A stretch of DNA of 64,000 nt, from positions 191,001-255,000 of the forward strand of contig NW_013171816.1 of the NCBI RefSeq assembly GCF_000151665.1, read 5' to 3'. The position numbers and the translations under genes are program-made. The stretch is from Blastocystis hominis. Lineage: Eukaryota; Sar; Bigyra; Opalinata; Blastocystidae. Each line of letters starts with the position of its first letter. Within the stretch, counting starts at the first letter, position 1. Shown in pieces: positions 33,886 through 47,247 of the stretch. The notes under the pieces are model-generated. The model was given only the letters and a program-made list of their open reading frames with translations, was not told the DNA's origin and did not search any database.

Positions 33886-36334
33886 TTTGTTAATTCAAAA
33901 AAGATATTAATGTAAATATATGTATGTAAAACTAAAGCAAAATATGTAAAATGAGAAAAAAAGATGTTCCAAACATAATTATGTACTCTAATAAACAAAA
34001 TAAAATACATAAACACCTAAGGAGGATGAATCATGGCTTCTTGTTTCTGAGAGTGGTAATACTACATTAATTCTTTGATATATGATATTCGTTGGATTGG
34101 GAAATGCTTCGCGATTCTATTGCTTAAAGATAAAACACGCATTGAACAGGATTGGTAGAGAACGGTACAAAGGCGATGCCTCGATCATTCAATTGATTCT
34201 GGAGTCCATTAATATCAAAGGAATGCGTCCATTTTTGTGAGTCTATTAATGAAGCAAGATGTCCAAACAAGACAATGATTAATAATTGCACAAGACCGGT
34301 GGAACAAAAAGGAAGACGGGATTTGTTCGAAACAGGATTCACAAATTCTCCAGCTACGTCGGTTGTTCATATCAATGTAGAAAAGTATATAGTCATATCC
34401 ATATATGTTTTGATCATCTATATGTTCTGTTAGACAACTACGCGTAAGAAGTCAAAAATCGCTATTACAAGTTCACGAATTGACTTCTACTGTGATTCAA
34501 TAGTAAGGGAAGAAGATCGAAGCGAGCCAAGCACACATCGCTAATAACCTACATCATATCTTAGAATTCCATTGCTTACAAGGATATTATACTTTTTGTG
34601 CATAATCTAGAAAAAGTCTCTCTTGATACCAATCAACAGCAAAAAGGCTTTAATACTATAAACTTAGTATGATTATATTAAATTAGCTACAGTATTATTT
34701 ACTTTTAGAATAATTGTATGAAGAATTTGCATCTTCTCATTTAATCAATACAGCAATGATGCAAGTTACGTGGAGACAATTTTCTATTTGTAGAAATGAC
34801 ATTTACTTGAGAAGCGATACGAAAGATTTTTCTCCGATTGTATTTATGGAATTATTGGTATGTATCATATCGATATCAATTGTATTGTATTATAGCAAAA
34901 TACTGAGAATACCTTTAGGTAATCATCTACCATGTGGATAATGCAACATACGAGTTATGCTACAAATATATATTGTACTATTTTACGTTTCTTACATTGA
35001 AAAAAGTATTATTACTATTAATTATATCACCTTTGCGTTTTTTCTACGATGTGATATGTAGAAAGAGTAGATTTTTATACACGCTAAATATACCACAAGA
35101 AGAAGAGAGGTACTGGTCATTGATCATATTATGGCTTAATATTTCTTCCACTAGCTAAATTTAAATAGATTTGCTTTTTTTGAGCAGCTGCTTGATATCT
35201 GGGTAATACATCAACTGATAATAAACGAAAACCACTTTTGTTGATGATTATAAAACCACTGGAGGTGATGTTTGTATAGTGATCAGCTACACTCATGTTA
35301 TTTATAAAGGATGTCTCATTATTCTTCATGAAGCCTGAATACAACTTGTATTTCTACAAAGAATATACATAGCAATGGATATTCCGCATTTTCACACCAA
35401 TACTTACATCAACTCACTGTTTCCAAAACACTTCAATTCTCCAATTCACGAGACATAGGCATTCTTACAAAAATGGAATCTATTTGTTGTCTATAAACTA
35501 TTTTTATGTGTATCAGATGTAAAGAATGCTTCATCGAATTCAATAGTCTACTTGATATATTTGGATAAACTGTATTGAATCAAATACTGTACCAAGCAAT
35601 CTTTTAAATGCTCGTGTTATTGTGGTAAAATGCTATACAAAAAACAGAATCAATTACAACATTCATTACTGCCTATACATCACTCTATGATACAATACTT
35701 TGGCAACAAAAAAGCTTCTGGTAGTTTTTCTACTATTCTTCACAACTCGGTACTTTGCATATGGAACTACAGGTCGAGACGGGGTATTTTTGACGCTCTT
35801 CACCTTGCATGGCAATAGCATAGAATATTGCGCTTTTTGGCTAGTCACAAACTGATTGGTATTATTGCCAACACTATTAAAACGAGTAGCAGGTGAGTAC
35901 AATACATTCTTGCTCATAAAACAACGAACTCCAGGCTGATACCTATAGTATTCCATGTTTTATGATAAAAATAATATGATCAATGATTTGGGTCAAAACT
36001 AATATGTCCTTCACTGCCCCAATTCTGGCTTTTGGGTAACTTAAGTCAATGCATCTTTGATATTTTCTGCTCACAGGATATACTTATCTTAAAACACGCA
36101 GTGACAAAGTTTTCCCTACGGCATCAAAATGAAATTTAAACGCGAGGTGCGCATAGCTTTTTAAGTATATTTCTTTGCAACAGACCTCATTATGACAAAT
36201 TCAAAAAAGAATAATAAAGATACATATTCGTTATTGGATAATGAAGTGAATTTGGTTGGATAATGCAGGATGATGGTCCTATTCACAATTTTTGGAGTAG
36301 CAACTCATATTTTTCATAATTTTTTTGCTTTTGA
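33886..36334. other. AT-rich gap with no supported gene
   Basis: Composition like the left end of the window. Weak open frames include one of 72 codons at 34124-34342 (minus, begins with GTG), one of 75 codons at 34714-34941 (plus) and two minus-strand frames at 35129-35344 and 35666-35956; the last starts with ATG and is basic (MEYYRYQPGVRCFM...). None shows a recognisable domain, signal peptide or intron pattern. They may be remnants of decayed genes. Confidence 0.5.
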
Positions 36335-39300
36335 ATGGAATTGTTTATTCTACTTGCTGTTCTATGTAGATCTAGTCTATACCCTTGACCTTTAGTTGCC
36401 ACTGCGCTTAGTGAAGTAACCTGCACATCACAGGAAACGTATATGAAGTTTGAAAAGAAGTCTGCGTATTATGCCAACGAAGAGTCATTCAAGATCTATG
36501 ATGGAAGTACTCTCCTCTTTACGAGTCCGGTCTTTGCAAACCATGAAAATCGTGTGATTGAGAAGTGCTTATCGTCCTCCACTAATAAGCAATACAAGAT
36601 TGAACTGCTTGATTCATACGGTGACTCTTGGACGACTGGGTCCCGGCTAACAGTATACGGACTATACGGTAATGCTATTTTCAAGAATATGATGACTGCT
36701 GCAAGAACCGAAACTTATACGATATCGCTGTATTATGCTATTGAAAAAAATGTAAATTGGAAGTTAACTTCGGGTACAGCCTCAACTGGCTGGACTGCGT
36801 ACTCTTTTTCGGACAGTACCTGGACAGATGCTCAGCTTGGCTCTGTGACCACGACTGTGAGTGGCACTCAGTACTTCCGTAAACAGTTCGTGGGTCTTGC
36901 AAACATGGCTGCTTACGATGTGAGGCTGAACTACAAGGCTGGAGTGATTGCCTATATCAATGGAGCTGAAGTGTACCGTGACAACATGCCTTCCGGGGAT
37001 GTCACTTCCTCTACTGCTGCTTCTGGACAGTATCAAACTATTGATTACCGTGGATTTATTCGTCCTGGTTCTGAGGTGGCTGCTCAGCAGTCAATTCTCG
37101 CTGTTGAGCTCCATTTTGTCACGGCAGAAACGACCGTCTACTTCAATGCTTATCTCGCGCTCTTGGCTTCCACTATCCCAGATTCCAATTGTTTCATTTA
37201 TGCTGATTCTGTTTCGATTTCGTCCAATGAAGGAATCAATCCATCACATCTCTTTGATTTCGGCAAAATGTCTTCCTATTATCTACAAAATTCGCAGCTT
37301 CCCGCTACTGTAACCTTTACTTTTGAAGGACCCAAGCCTTATATTAATACGATTCGAGTATGGCCATATACCACCGTTACATATGCGCCCAGTAATTTCA
37401 TCTTCCAAGGATCGAATAATAACCAACAATGGACGAATGCGATCACAGTATCGGGGGCAGTCTATACTTCAAAGACATACAAAAGCTTTGGAGGATACTT
37501 TTTCTCCTCGCTGTACAGTTATTATCGACTCAGTCTTCCTGCCAGTACTGGAACCAGTAATGTGGAAATCTATGAGTTGCAGCCAGTGATCTGTACCACA
37601 GCCATGCCTACTTCGATCATATTCACTCCTAATACATACACTTTCTGGGCAAGATACCAACGAGTGCATGTCCGACCTGATATCCATGAATTCACTCAGT
37701 GCACGGCTCAAAATCTTCCTGCCGGACTTACAATTGATCCTACCACCTGCGTCATTTCTGGTATTGTTAATACTGCCATGTCAGGTACGTCCATCACAGT
37801 ATCATCTGTTATTCATGGCAACACCTATACTGGATCGTTCACTCTAAATATCCAGGAATGTGCTGGAACAATTATCAGTGTCCTTCGGACCTACACATCG
37901 TCTGCCTCCTATGAAAGTTTCGAAATCAAGGATGCATCCACGCAGCAAGTTGTCATGGCTGTAGCCGCGGATTCAGGTCAGGTGAACAATGAAGATTGGA
38001 CAAGTATTGCTTGCGTTACTGGACAGAAATACACTGTGTCAACTGGATCGACTCTTAACAACTGGCAGGCGGAATCTCATCTCTATGTCCGTGCGGTGCT
38101 CGCAGGAGATGAAATGGAAACGATTCTTCGAATTCACTATGATACGAGGGTTGGTTTCCCGTTGTCTCGCACCTTCAATGCACAATATGCCGTTCATCCC
38201 CATTCTAATTGGTATTACAAACATGGAGTCGTGCCTACAAATTGGTATTCATCAACCTCCACTTCGGGATGGACCGAAGGAAATGACAGCAACTTTGCCG
38301 AATCTTCCAACCAGATCCAGCTGTACAAGAAGACATTTACCGTCGCAAGCATCAACGACATTGCTGGATTTGTTCTTTCCATCAAATTCAAATATGGATG
38401 CATTGTCTATCTGAATGGACACGAAGCGTTCAGAAAGGGTATTACGGATGCCACGATCGCCCCTACGAGCTTTGCCAACAACATTTACACGAACACTCTC
38501 TATCATCAGATTTCTCTTCCCATCAAGACGGTTCAAGTTGGAGATACCGCTGCTGTGAACTACATTCAGCAAGGATCGAATACCATCGCTATTGGAATTG
38601 TTGCTGCCAATGCAAACCAGAAGGAAGCGATCTTCGACTGTGCCCTTCGATTGATGACAGAACAAACAGAATCACGAGTATTTGACTACGCCGTTACTAG
38701 CAATGGGATGAATGGAAGTCCATCCTCCATTTTGAATCATCACTTCTCGTATAGCATATACTCAAATAGTTGTGCTGATAACCATTTTACTATTGCTTTC
38801 AACAATGATCGGCACGAATGGATTAACTCTTTTGTTATTAAGCTGCACTACATGCAGAGTACTGAGCAAGTTCATCAGTTAGTCCTGAAGGCTCGCAACG
38901 GAAATGATGAATGGACAACATTGTCTACTGTCACTGGATTAACTTGGTCACAGACGGGTCAAGCACACATCATTTATTTCCAGAACAACAAGGCATACAA
39001 TGAATATCGTTTTGAGAATTTTGCTTCAGGTGATACTACGAATTGTCCATGGAAGTTAGGCACCCTTGACCTAAGGTCAGTGTACACAACAATGACAGTC
39101 CCCGAACTTGCCTACGAAGCGCTCACAATCTTTAAGGATATCGAGATGGGAGAAGTGTATCCAAATTCTGAATATTACTACAATTTCCAGATCACTCCCA
39201 CCCTTCCAAACGGAATCCGGCTAGACCCCAACACCGGAATGATTTCTGGAACAGCAAGATCCGAAATGCCAACAACTGCCTATTCGATCTCTGCTACAAA

Positions 39301-41323
39301 GCTAACTGGAGGCACTTCCACAGCAGTGTTCTCTTTTTCTATTCAGATTTGTACCGAAGGCCGTTCTCTGGTAACTCTGGTAGCCCGTGCTGATTACTAT
39401 CCCGAACAAGCTTCCTACAAGGTTTATCAAGGCATTGGAACATCAGGAACTGTGGTACGATCGGTCAATCAGCTTTCAGTCGCCTCGGGTCTGAACTATG
39501 GCGATTTCTGTCTGAACGATAACATTTACACTCTCCAATTGCTTGATTCTTCTCTAAATGGATGGTCGAACCCTGCTGGATACTACTTGACCGTGGACTT
39601 GGGCGAGATGATTATTGAAATGGGTCAAGTGCCTGGTGACGTCGCCTCTGTGAGCACGATGTTCTCCACCTACTTGCCATTCCAGATTAACTATTCTAAG
39701 TGGAAGATCCATTACGATTATGTAGAAAACTGGATGACTCTCGATTTCGATGACTCTGCATGGGCAAAGAAAAAAGCCAGCGAAATTGGAACGAATATTG
39801 GAGCCACTACCTACATTCGGAAGGAGGTGAACATACCCGATATTAACAACTATCAGGTATTGAATATCCGTGTGAAATACGTAGGAGGAGTCGTTGCCTA
39901 TTTCAACGGCAGAAAGGTGGCTCGATTCAATCTGGAAGAAAACTTCGGATCAGACTCAAAGTCCAATATTGTCCACAATCAGGATGAATTCTCCAAGTTC
40001 CATGTGATAATGACCACTGTTGGTGGAGTGACAGGCAAGAACATCATGGCCTTTGAAATCCATCGCCCGACTGGCCAGTCTTCTTCCAGTCCTGTGGTCT
40101 TTGATGCTACTGGAGTGTTCGGCGTGAACGACTGCTCGATTCTTGTGGATACCTATTCTAAAATCGATGGCTCCACTGTTTACTTCTGCGATATAAAAGA
40201 ACTGCTTAATCTCAATCCGACGACGTATGGATACCAGCCCAATATTCAGGGAACGTATCTCGAGTGGACAGTGGAAAACATGGAGGGAACCAAATTCAAC
40301 AGTTTTGGAATGCAAACGGCATATGACCGTTATTCCTACGGATTTTCTCTTTACGTCCGCAGAGAAACGTCGGAGGAATACACTTCCGCATTGGCTCTTC
40401 TGAATCAGAACTTTAAAGGATTGGAACGATCTTCTTGGGCGGTCCCTCTGGGCATTGCTGGATTCAACCAGCTCAAGTTCCTAGTGGACGACCCTGCTAC
40501 CTATGCAGTGTATGTGAGTTCGTACATGCTTTTGTACTGCAAGCCTAGTGGAACTGGAGTGTGTCCTGGAATTGGTGATTATCCTCCCGTGGGAGAGGGA
40601 GAAATCTCTCCAAGCAGCTGTGAGGAAGGATATCGTGGTTACTCGTACCGAACTTGTTCCAACGGCCAGTTAGGGGACATTAACAACCAATATTGCACAC
40701 AGAAGCTGCCAGATAAACTGACTTACGATTCCACCATTTACAATACCATTTTGGGCACAAAAGTGTACATTGCAAAGCCAACCTTTGTCAATATCATTGA
40801 AGAGTTTTACATGGCTGAAAACACATACCTTCCTATGGGATTGACCCTAAATACCAATACTGGAGAGATTTCAGGCGTCCCTACTGAGCAGAATGCGTTG
40901 AGAACCTTCACGATCTACGGAAAGAATCAGGTGGGAATCACCTTTGCAACCATCAATATTTCTGTAAAGAAGGGAACTTGTAAGGCTGAGGGAATCTTCC
41001 CCACTACAGAGGTTGGTAATATATATGTCTATAACTGTGCATTGGGAGGCTCGTATGTGGGTTCCCAAAAGAGAGCCTGTATTCTTGGAGAGCACGACGG
41101 AGAATGGCAGGGGATCACCGGTGTTTGCATGCCTATAGCATTCATTGTTGTGATTGTGATTGTGGCGATTATCATTGTCGCTGTCGCTGTTTTCATAATT
41201 GTACGAGTGAATGGAAGAGCCAAGGCGGTGGGTGGTGTCAAAGGAAAGGGTGCGAAGGCTGCAGGGACTCAGAAGAAGACACTCTCCAAAACTGAAAGTA
41301 CAAAGAAGGTTGTGAAGGTATAA
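36335..41323 (+). CDS. Giant type I surface protein, threefold repeat architecture
   Basis: The first exon (36335-36365) and a 30-nt intron (36366-36395) give a signal peptide MELFILLAVLFATALS; the total is about 1652 residues. The ectodomain is a threefold long repeat. Each repeat has a Cys-starting beta domain ending in a pattern like YKIELLDSYGDSW, a jelly-roll-like part (W...YFRKQF...GVIAYINGAEVYR), a lectin-like part and an Ig-like He_PIG segment (LPAGLTIDPTTCVISG about 449, LPNGIRLDPNTGMISG about 947, LPMGLTLNTNTGEISG about 1488). A Cys-rich EEGYRGYSYRTCSNG module lies near 1418. The membrane helix is near 1589 (FIVVIVIVAIIIVAVAVFII), with a Lys/Gly-rich tail. Stop TAA. Function unknown; adhesion or glycan binding is inferred from the folds only. 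Related to the protein at 6.5-9.2 kb. Confidence 0.9.
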
Positions 41324-41748
41324 AACAATCATCTCAGTGTACTTCATGTTTGTAACAGAAACAATATGGGAGATTCTAGTGATGAATAGAGCAGTTCATC
41401 ATTATTATTCTGTCGAAAGAAGGATTACAAAGAAAAGATCCCATTTCCCAAGCAGTGCACTGTTATCTAGAAACAAGCAAAACATAGTTTATACTATGTG
41501 CAGTAGAATTCTGAAGTGATATTTGTAAGGAATCTGTCTAAAAATAGTCATGGCAAGGTAGGTCAACGAATTCGAATTAACTAATGTGATGAAGCATTCT
41601 TGATATTGTAATTTAAAAAACAAGCTTAGTTATCATTACAATCATTGCTATTTTCTAGAAATACAGCAATAGATTTTTGATCCAAAGTATTCTTTTAATA
41701 ATAATAACGAATTTATAATATGTAATCATAATGAAAGTTTTGAGATAT
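41324..41748. other. Intergenic between surface protein and LRR cluster
   Basis: AT-rich; TGTTTGTA at 41347 may serve as the surface-protein gene's 3' signal. Nothing else recognised. Confidence 0.5.
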
Positions 41749-43235
41749 CTACACAATAAAAAGACAAAAAACTATACTTGATGCCCTTACTTGGCGTGCC
41801 TTCGAAAAGCTATCATAAAAATGGTATAATGCATTGGCTGGAATATCTAATTTATGTAACTGATTGTAAGAATAGATACTTTCCAATGTCACATAACGAA
41901 CATTCTCAAAACTAAAACATTCACGATTTATATTCCTTAATTTTGGAAGATCTACACACGTATTCAAAATCAGTATATCAGACTTCGCATTATCAGTGAA
42001 CATGATTCATCATCTAGACCACAAAGTGCATAAATATCGAGATCTATGGATTTTAACGAGGGAAGATCTATTCAGACTAGCATTATAATGAAACACATTA
42101 CTCTCAATCACGATTAAGGGGGAAGCAGCAAACCCGTTAGATATTGCTATATTTCTTAATTTAGGGAGGTCTACACACTATAAGATTTGATTAAATAATA
42201 CCTCGAATAACAAATGAACTGTAATAGAAATTATAGGATAAAGAGTCATTTGATTTACATGAAAAGGAATTTAACTTGGGAAGGTTTCTCAATTCAAATT
42301 GCCCAGCATAATCAAAAAAACTAAAAGTACCAATTTCAATTGATACTAATGATTTACAATTGACTATGTGAAATGATCGATACTCATTTCGAGCATTTTT
42401 CAGTGCTTTCTCAGAATCACGCTTATACTCAGATGAATCTGTTAGTGTGAACGAATTCTGACCAATAATCACTTGCTCCAAACTATTTAATCCATTAATT
42501 TCAAATTTAACAACTTTAAGAAAGCAATAATTTCCAATCTCCAGTTTTCGCAAAGAGTCCAAGTTTTTTAAACAAAATATTTGAGAATACTTGAACGTGC
42601 AATTTTTAATTTTAATTGATTGTAGATTTGGAAGATCTAAATGGTACTTATTCAAAATCTTATTAATACTTTTAATCACTAATGGAGATGAGCAGAAGTT
42701 GAATATACCAAACTTAACTGATCTTTTATATCGATTCAAATTGTTAAAGGCATCTTGATAATATTTTCTAAGTAATAAAGACTCATTACCAATATCAATG
42801 GATGATAAATTCGGTAAATTTTCTAGCTCAACTTCGCCTCCATAATCACTGAAACTACAATAACCAATTTGAATCAATTCCAATGATTCACAATTCAGTA
42901 TGTGGAATGATTTCGATTCATCAAAGACTACTTCCTTTTTGAAATTACATGTTTTTTGTTGAGTAAATGAATTGATTCCAATTTCCAATGTTTTCAATCG
43001 ATTCAATCCATCAATTCGGAATGTTCGTACTGAACAAAAGCTATTATCGCCAATTACGATTTCTTCAACTCTAGTGAATCGCGAAAAGTCAAATATTGAA
43101 AAATCAATATCATTACAAGTCCAATTGGGAATAGTGATGGATAAAACTGATGAATCAAATGATTGAATGTAGTCAAAATTATCCAACTTTGGAAAACTAG
43201 AAAGTACCTTGGATTTTATATCTACACCAAAAATA
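41749..43235 (-). CDS. Leucine-rich-repeat gene or exon block C
   Basis: The main exon (42191 to about 43235) encodes irregular LRRs of the type (T)FRIDGLNRLKTLEIGINSF and SFHILNCESLELIQIG. Downstream small exons each carry one repeat beginning (N/D)LPxLxxI: DLPKLRNIAISNG, NLPSLKSIDLDIYAL, NLPKLRNINRECF, NIPANALYHF. They are separated by introns of 30-34 nt that all cut after the first base of a codon (A|GT...AG|AT). The block ends at a TAG at 41749 or continues past it. No ATG was found at its 5' end; a 29-nt intron precedes it, so it may be the 3' part of one gene with blocks A and B. Function unknown, probably protein binding. Confidence 0.6.
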
Positions 43236-44170
43236 TAAAAATGGAATTACCATCCACAGATAAATACCGTATGTATGTAAATGAGTAATAATATGCTATG
43301 TAATCAAGATTTGGAATATCTGATTTCACTGAGTATATAATACCAAGAAGTACTTTCTAAAATTACGATACGAGGATATATAAAACAATAATCACCAAAG
43401 CATGATATATATGTTACAACTGGAAGATCTACAAAGCAAATCAGTTACAATCAATTCATTCATACTTCGTATTATCAATGAACATGATCCATCGTCTTTT
43501 CCACAAAGTGCCCATTCGCCAAGATGAATGAATTGTAATGATGGAAGACCTACATCAATCATTTCATTCACATTCGTTCAATACTTTCAATTATTGTCGA
43601 TAAGGATTCATAGAAGGCATAATCACCTAATTCTATGGATTGTAGATTTGGAAGATCTAGGCATTATTCAAATATTCATCATCATATCAATACCTCGAAT
43701 TACAAAGGAATTAGAATAGAAATTGTTTGAAACTCTTTCAATTGTCCCAATTTGAATGGATTGTAATTGTGGACAATTCTTCAATACAAAGTCACCTCCA
43801 AAATCACTGAAACTATATTCACCAATTTCAATGGATTTCAATGATTCACAATTCAGTATGTGGAATGATTTCGATGTATTCCTGGTTTTTTCTTTATCAA
43901 AATGGTATTCTTTTTGTTGAGTAAATGAATTGATTCCAATTTTCAATGTTTTCAATCGATTCAATCCATCAATTCGGAATGTTCGTACTGAACAAAAGCT
44001 ATTATTTCCTATTTTAATAAACTTAACTCTAGTGAATCGCGAAAAGTCAAATATTGAATAATAGCTATCATTACAAGTCCCATTGGGAAGAGTAATCGAA
44101 GAGACTGATGAGCTTATTGACTGAATATCAGAATGTGAGTGAACAGAATAAAATATTCTCTTATTTATAT
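43236..44170 (-). CDS. Leucine-rich-repeat gene or exon block B
   Basis: Encodes TLPNGTCNDSYYSIFDFSRF, RTFRIDGLNRLKTLKIGINS, SFHILNCESLKSIEIGEYSF and LKNCPQLQSIQIGTIERV, nearly identical to the matching parts of blocks A and C. The following LRR exon (after a ~37-nt intron) and the DLPSLQSIHLG-like pieces toward 43.3 kb are degraded, with stops. No start codon was seen. Either a middle portion of a single long gene or a decaying tandem copy. Confidence 0.45.
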
Positions 44171-44177
44171 CTAAAGT

Positions 44178-46086
44178 TCATTGAAATTTTAACAGATTAC
44201 TTTTTATAAATGGATAGATCACGCATTCGAATGAATGAGGCAAACTTACCATTTTTAATTTAGTAATGACTAAAAATAATATAGTGATCACATGTACTTT
44301 CTAATTGTAAAGAACGGGGGAAACGGAAACTCCATCCTTTGGAATTAATAGATGTTAAATTTGGAAGATCTACACAAAAAATAGTTTTCAAAACATTTTA
44401 TTATTACTTCGCATTATCAATGAACATGATACATCGTCTTTTCCACAAAGTGCATATTCACCAAGTTGAATGGATTGTAATAATGGTAGATCTGTACCAA
44501 TCATTTCATTCAATTTCATTCAATACTTTCGATTATTGTTAAGGTGGGCCGATAAAAGGCCTTATTCCCTAAAATAATGGATTGTAGATTTGGAAGATCT
44601 AGGCATTATTCAAATATTCATCATCATATCAATACCTCGAATTACAAATGAACTACTGAAGAAATTGTTTGAAACTCTTTCAATTGTCCCAATTTGAATG
44701 GATTGTAATTGTGGACAATTCTTCAATTCAAAGTCACCTCCAAAATCACTGAAACTATATTCACCAATTTCAATGGATTTCAATGATTCACAATTCAGTA
44801 TGTGGAATGATTTCGATTTGTCATTTCCATACCAATATGGTTTATGAGTAAAAGAGTTTGATCCTACTGAGAGTGTAGTTAATGATTTCAAACCGTTAAG
44901 CGTAAATGTTGATACATTCCTGTACATGTCATTTCCTATTATCAATACTTCTAGTATTAATAAGTTAGATACATCATAGATTTTTGAATTGTTGAATGAA
45001 AATCTCCCAATTGATATCGTAGTCAATTTATTCAAATCTAGTTTATTATCGTAATAAAAATGGAACAATACCTTTAATTTGAAATGATGATGAGTGAAAA
45101 TTGTAAGAATCCAATTCAGTATTACCAATTTGAATGGATTGTAATTGTGGTAGATTCTTCAATTCAAAGTCTCCAGCAAAATCACTGAAACTATTGTTAC
45201 CAATTTGAATAGATTCTAATGATTTACAATTCAATATGTGGAATGATTTCGATCGATTCTTACCAAAGAAATCCCTCTTTTGAGTAAATGAATAGTTTCC
45301 GATTTTGATAGTTTTCAATCGATTCAATCCATCGATTCTGAATGTTTGCACTGATCTAAAACATCTATTGCTGATTTCGATTGATTCCAAATTATACAAC
45401 AATGAAACATCCCAATCAACCAATGCACAAAAGCCAAACAGTTTCAAATGTTTTATTCCAATATTCAGTGGTTCTGAACCCTTTCCTCTGTAATACATAG
45501 TATCATTATCACTTTCAATTCCATTATACCAGTAACAATCCTTTATTTTCATTCCTTTACGATTATACATTTTCCCACTTCCAAATCGCTTATCATCACA
45601 CCAATATCCTTCATATTCAATCACTTCATTATTATGATAACTCGTTCCATATCCAAATCGTTTCCAATTGATCATTATGCCCTTGTACACCAATATTCCA
45701 TCATCATCATACATTTCACCATATCCAAATGGAATTCCAAAATTGTTTTCTGTCAATACCAATCCTTCAAATCGACTTCCATGATCCAAATCCACGATTC
45801 CTTCTTCTACTACTTCTATGGATTGTTCTTCATTATATGAAATAGCACCAATTTGATGATTTCCAATCACTTTCAACACTTTCTGCTCATTGAGTACAAA
45901 TCCTTGATTCATGTATACTCCATTATCGAATTGCAATATTACACATTCTCTGGTACTCAAAAAAAGGAAAATCCAGCCATTTGGTTTCATTTTATCGTCT
46001 AGACGTCCTTGTGTATATTCTATGATGGAACTATCAGCACTGGAGTTGCTAATAACTGAAATAATATGATCAATAATGTTTTGCAT
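44178..46086 (-). CDS. MORN-like plus leucine-rich-repeat protein, block A
   Basis: ATG at 46086 (MQNIIDHIISV). Residues about 60-210 hold MORN-like repeats (GYGEMYDDDGILVYKG, FGYGTSYHNNEVIEYEGYW, FGSGKMYNRKGMKIKDCYW). Then come irregular LRRs: GIKHLKLFGFCAL, LYNLESIEISNRCF, TFRIDGLNRLKTIKIGNYSF, SFHILNCKSLESIQIG, LKNLPQLQSIQIG. A 34-nt intron leads to a second long LRR exon and then single-repeat exons (DLPNLQSIILG, NLPLLQSIQLG, NLPNLTSINSKGW) with phase-1 introns of 35-38 nt. A TGA at 44178-44180 ends the reading I could follow. No membrane segment or signal peptide. MORN plus LRR suggests a cytoplasmic scaffold, by inference only. Confidence 0.65.
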
Positions 46087-47205
46087 TGAATATAATAAGA
46101 ATAAAAAAAGAATGGCAAAACTGGTCTGTTCTTCTCATCCAATTTATTATTTACCATAGCTGTAAGGATATCACCTCCATGATAAGAAAACATTAATTAT
46201 TGAGCATTGAATCCTAGTTTCTTGTTCAGCGATCGATTTCGTGAAATTCACCTTTCCTACTAAAAGAAAATATATATTATTAATTGTCACGCATTTCCAT
46301 GATGATTTATAATGGTATACTCGTGTTTCTCTAGTAGGATTGAGAAAATAGGCTAAACACAGCTTTATCAAACTATATTTCTAGTGTAAAATCAACACAA
46401 TATACAAAATATAGAATTATTCGCTTTCTTAAGATATTGGTTCAAAGGAAACACGGCAACAAAGGAAATCAGCAAATTATCTATCTGTGCATGTTACACA
46501 CACAAAGAACCATTCAATATCATTCATTGTGCTAATAATTACACCTTTCAACAATCACTTGTCGATTACAACTTATCGTCCTCGTTTGTCCCATATATGC
46601 AAGGCACAGAATCTGTGACTTGACCTTCTGCGAAAACAATCAATAGATTGCTCTTTTTGACATCTGACATTTTTAGAGTAGTTGATGCTAGTCATCTATC
46701 GATTCGACTTGCATAAAAAAGAAAAAAACAGAGGCCATTCTATTTTCCAAATGATTTTCAACTCTAACAACTAAAATCAATAGAAAAAAGACAATGTTCT
46801 AAGTCATCACTCCTTTCTACCGGTTAAGTGTACTAACTACCAAAATAGTTGTGTTCAGTGAGTGATAATTGATTATCCTTCAATTGTTGGTAACCTACAC
46901 TCTGTAGTCATCTATTCACTTGCTCATCCTTAACATGTATCACTGATCGATGCTTTCTAAACATTTACTGATGTTTTCTATCTTCTCTATTGCAATTCTT
47001 CTCTTTGACTATTCGAGTTCTAACCTTCACTCTTTCTCACTTCCCTCATTTCTACATATCCCACCCTCTCTCTCTAAACTCTATCCCAATCTAATTCCCT
47101 TCTTACAAAGCAACTATCCCCTCTCTTTTTATCATCCCTATACATACATACATACATATTCTTTTTTCCTCTCTCACCATCACCACCCACTCATTTATTT
47201 CTTCA
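46087..47205. other. AT-rich intergenic, no supported gene
   Basis: Contains a 66-codon minus-strand frame without an ATG start (46171-46371) and a pyrimidine-rich plus strand near 46.95-47.2 kb. No domain or intron structure seen. Confidence 0.55.
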
Positions 47206-47213
47206 AACAAACA
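47206..47213 (-). terminator. TGTTTGTT poly(A) motif of actin
   Basis: Reverse-strand 8-mer about 35 nt after the actin TAA. Confidence 0.75.
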
Positions 47214-47247
47214 ACTCACATCCTTTCCTCTACACTCGTCTTCCACG

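Noticed and set aside
34714-34941. 75-codon plus-strand frame in the AT-rich gap
   Set aside because: AT-driven composition, no domain, no intron or poly(A) context.
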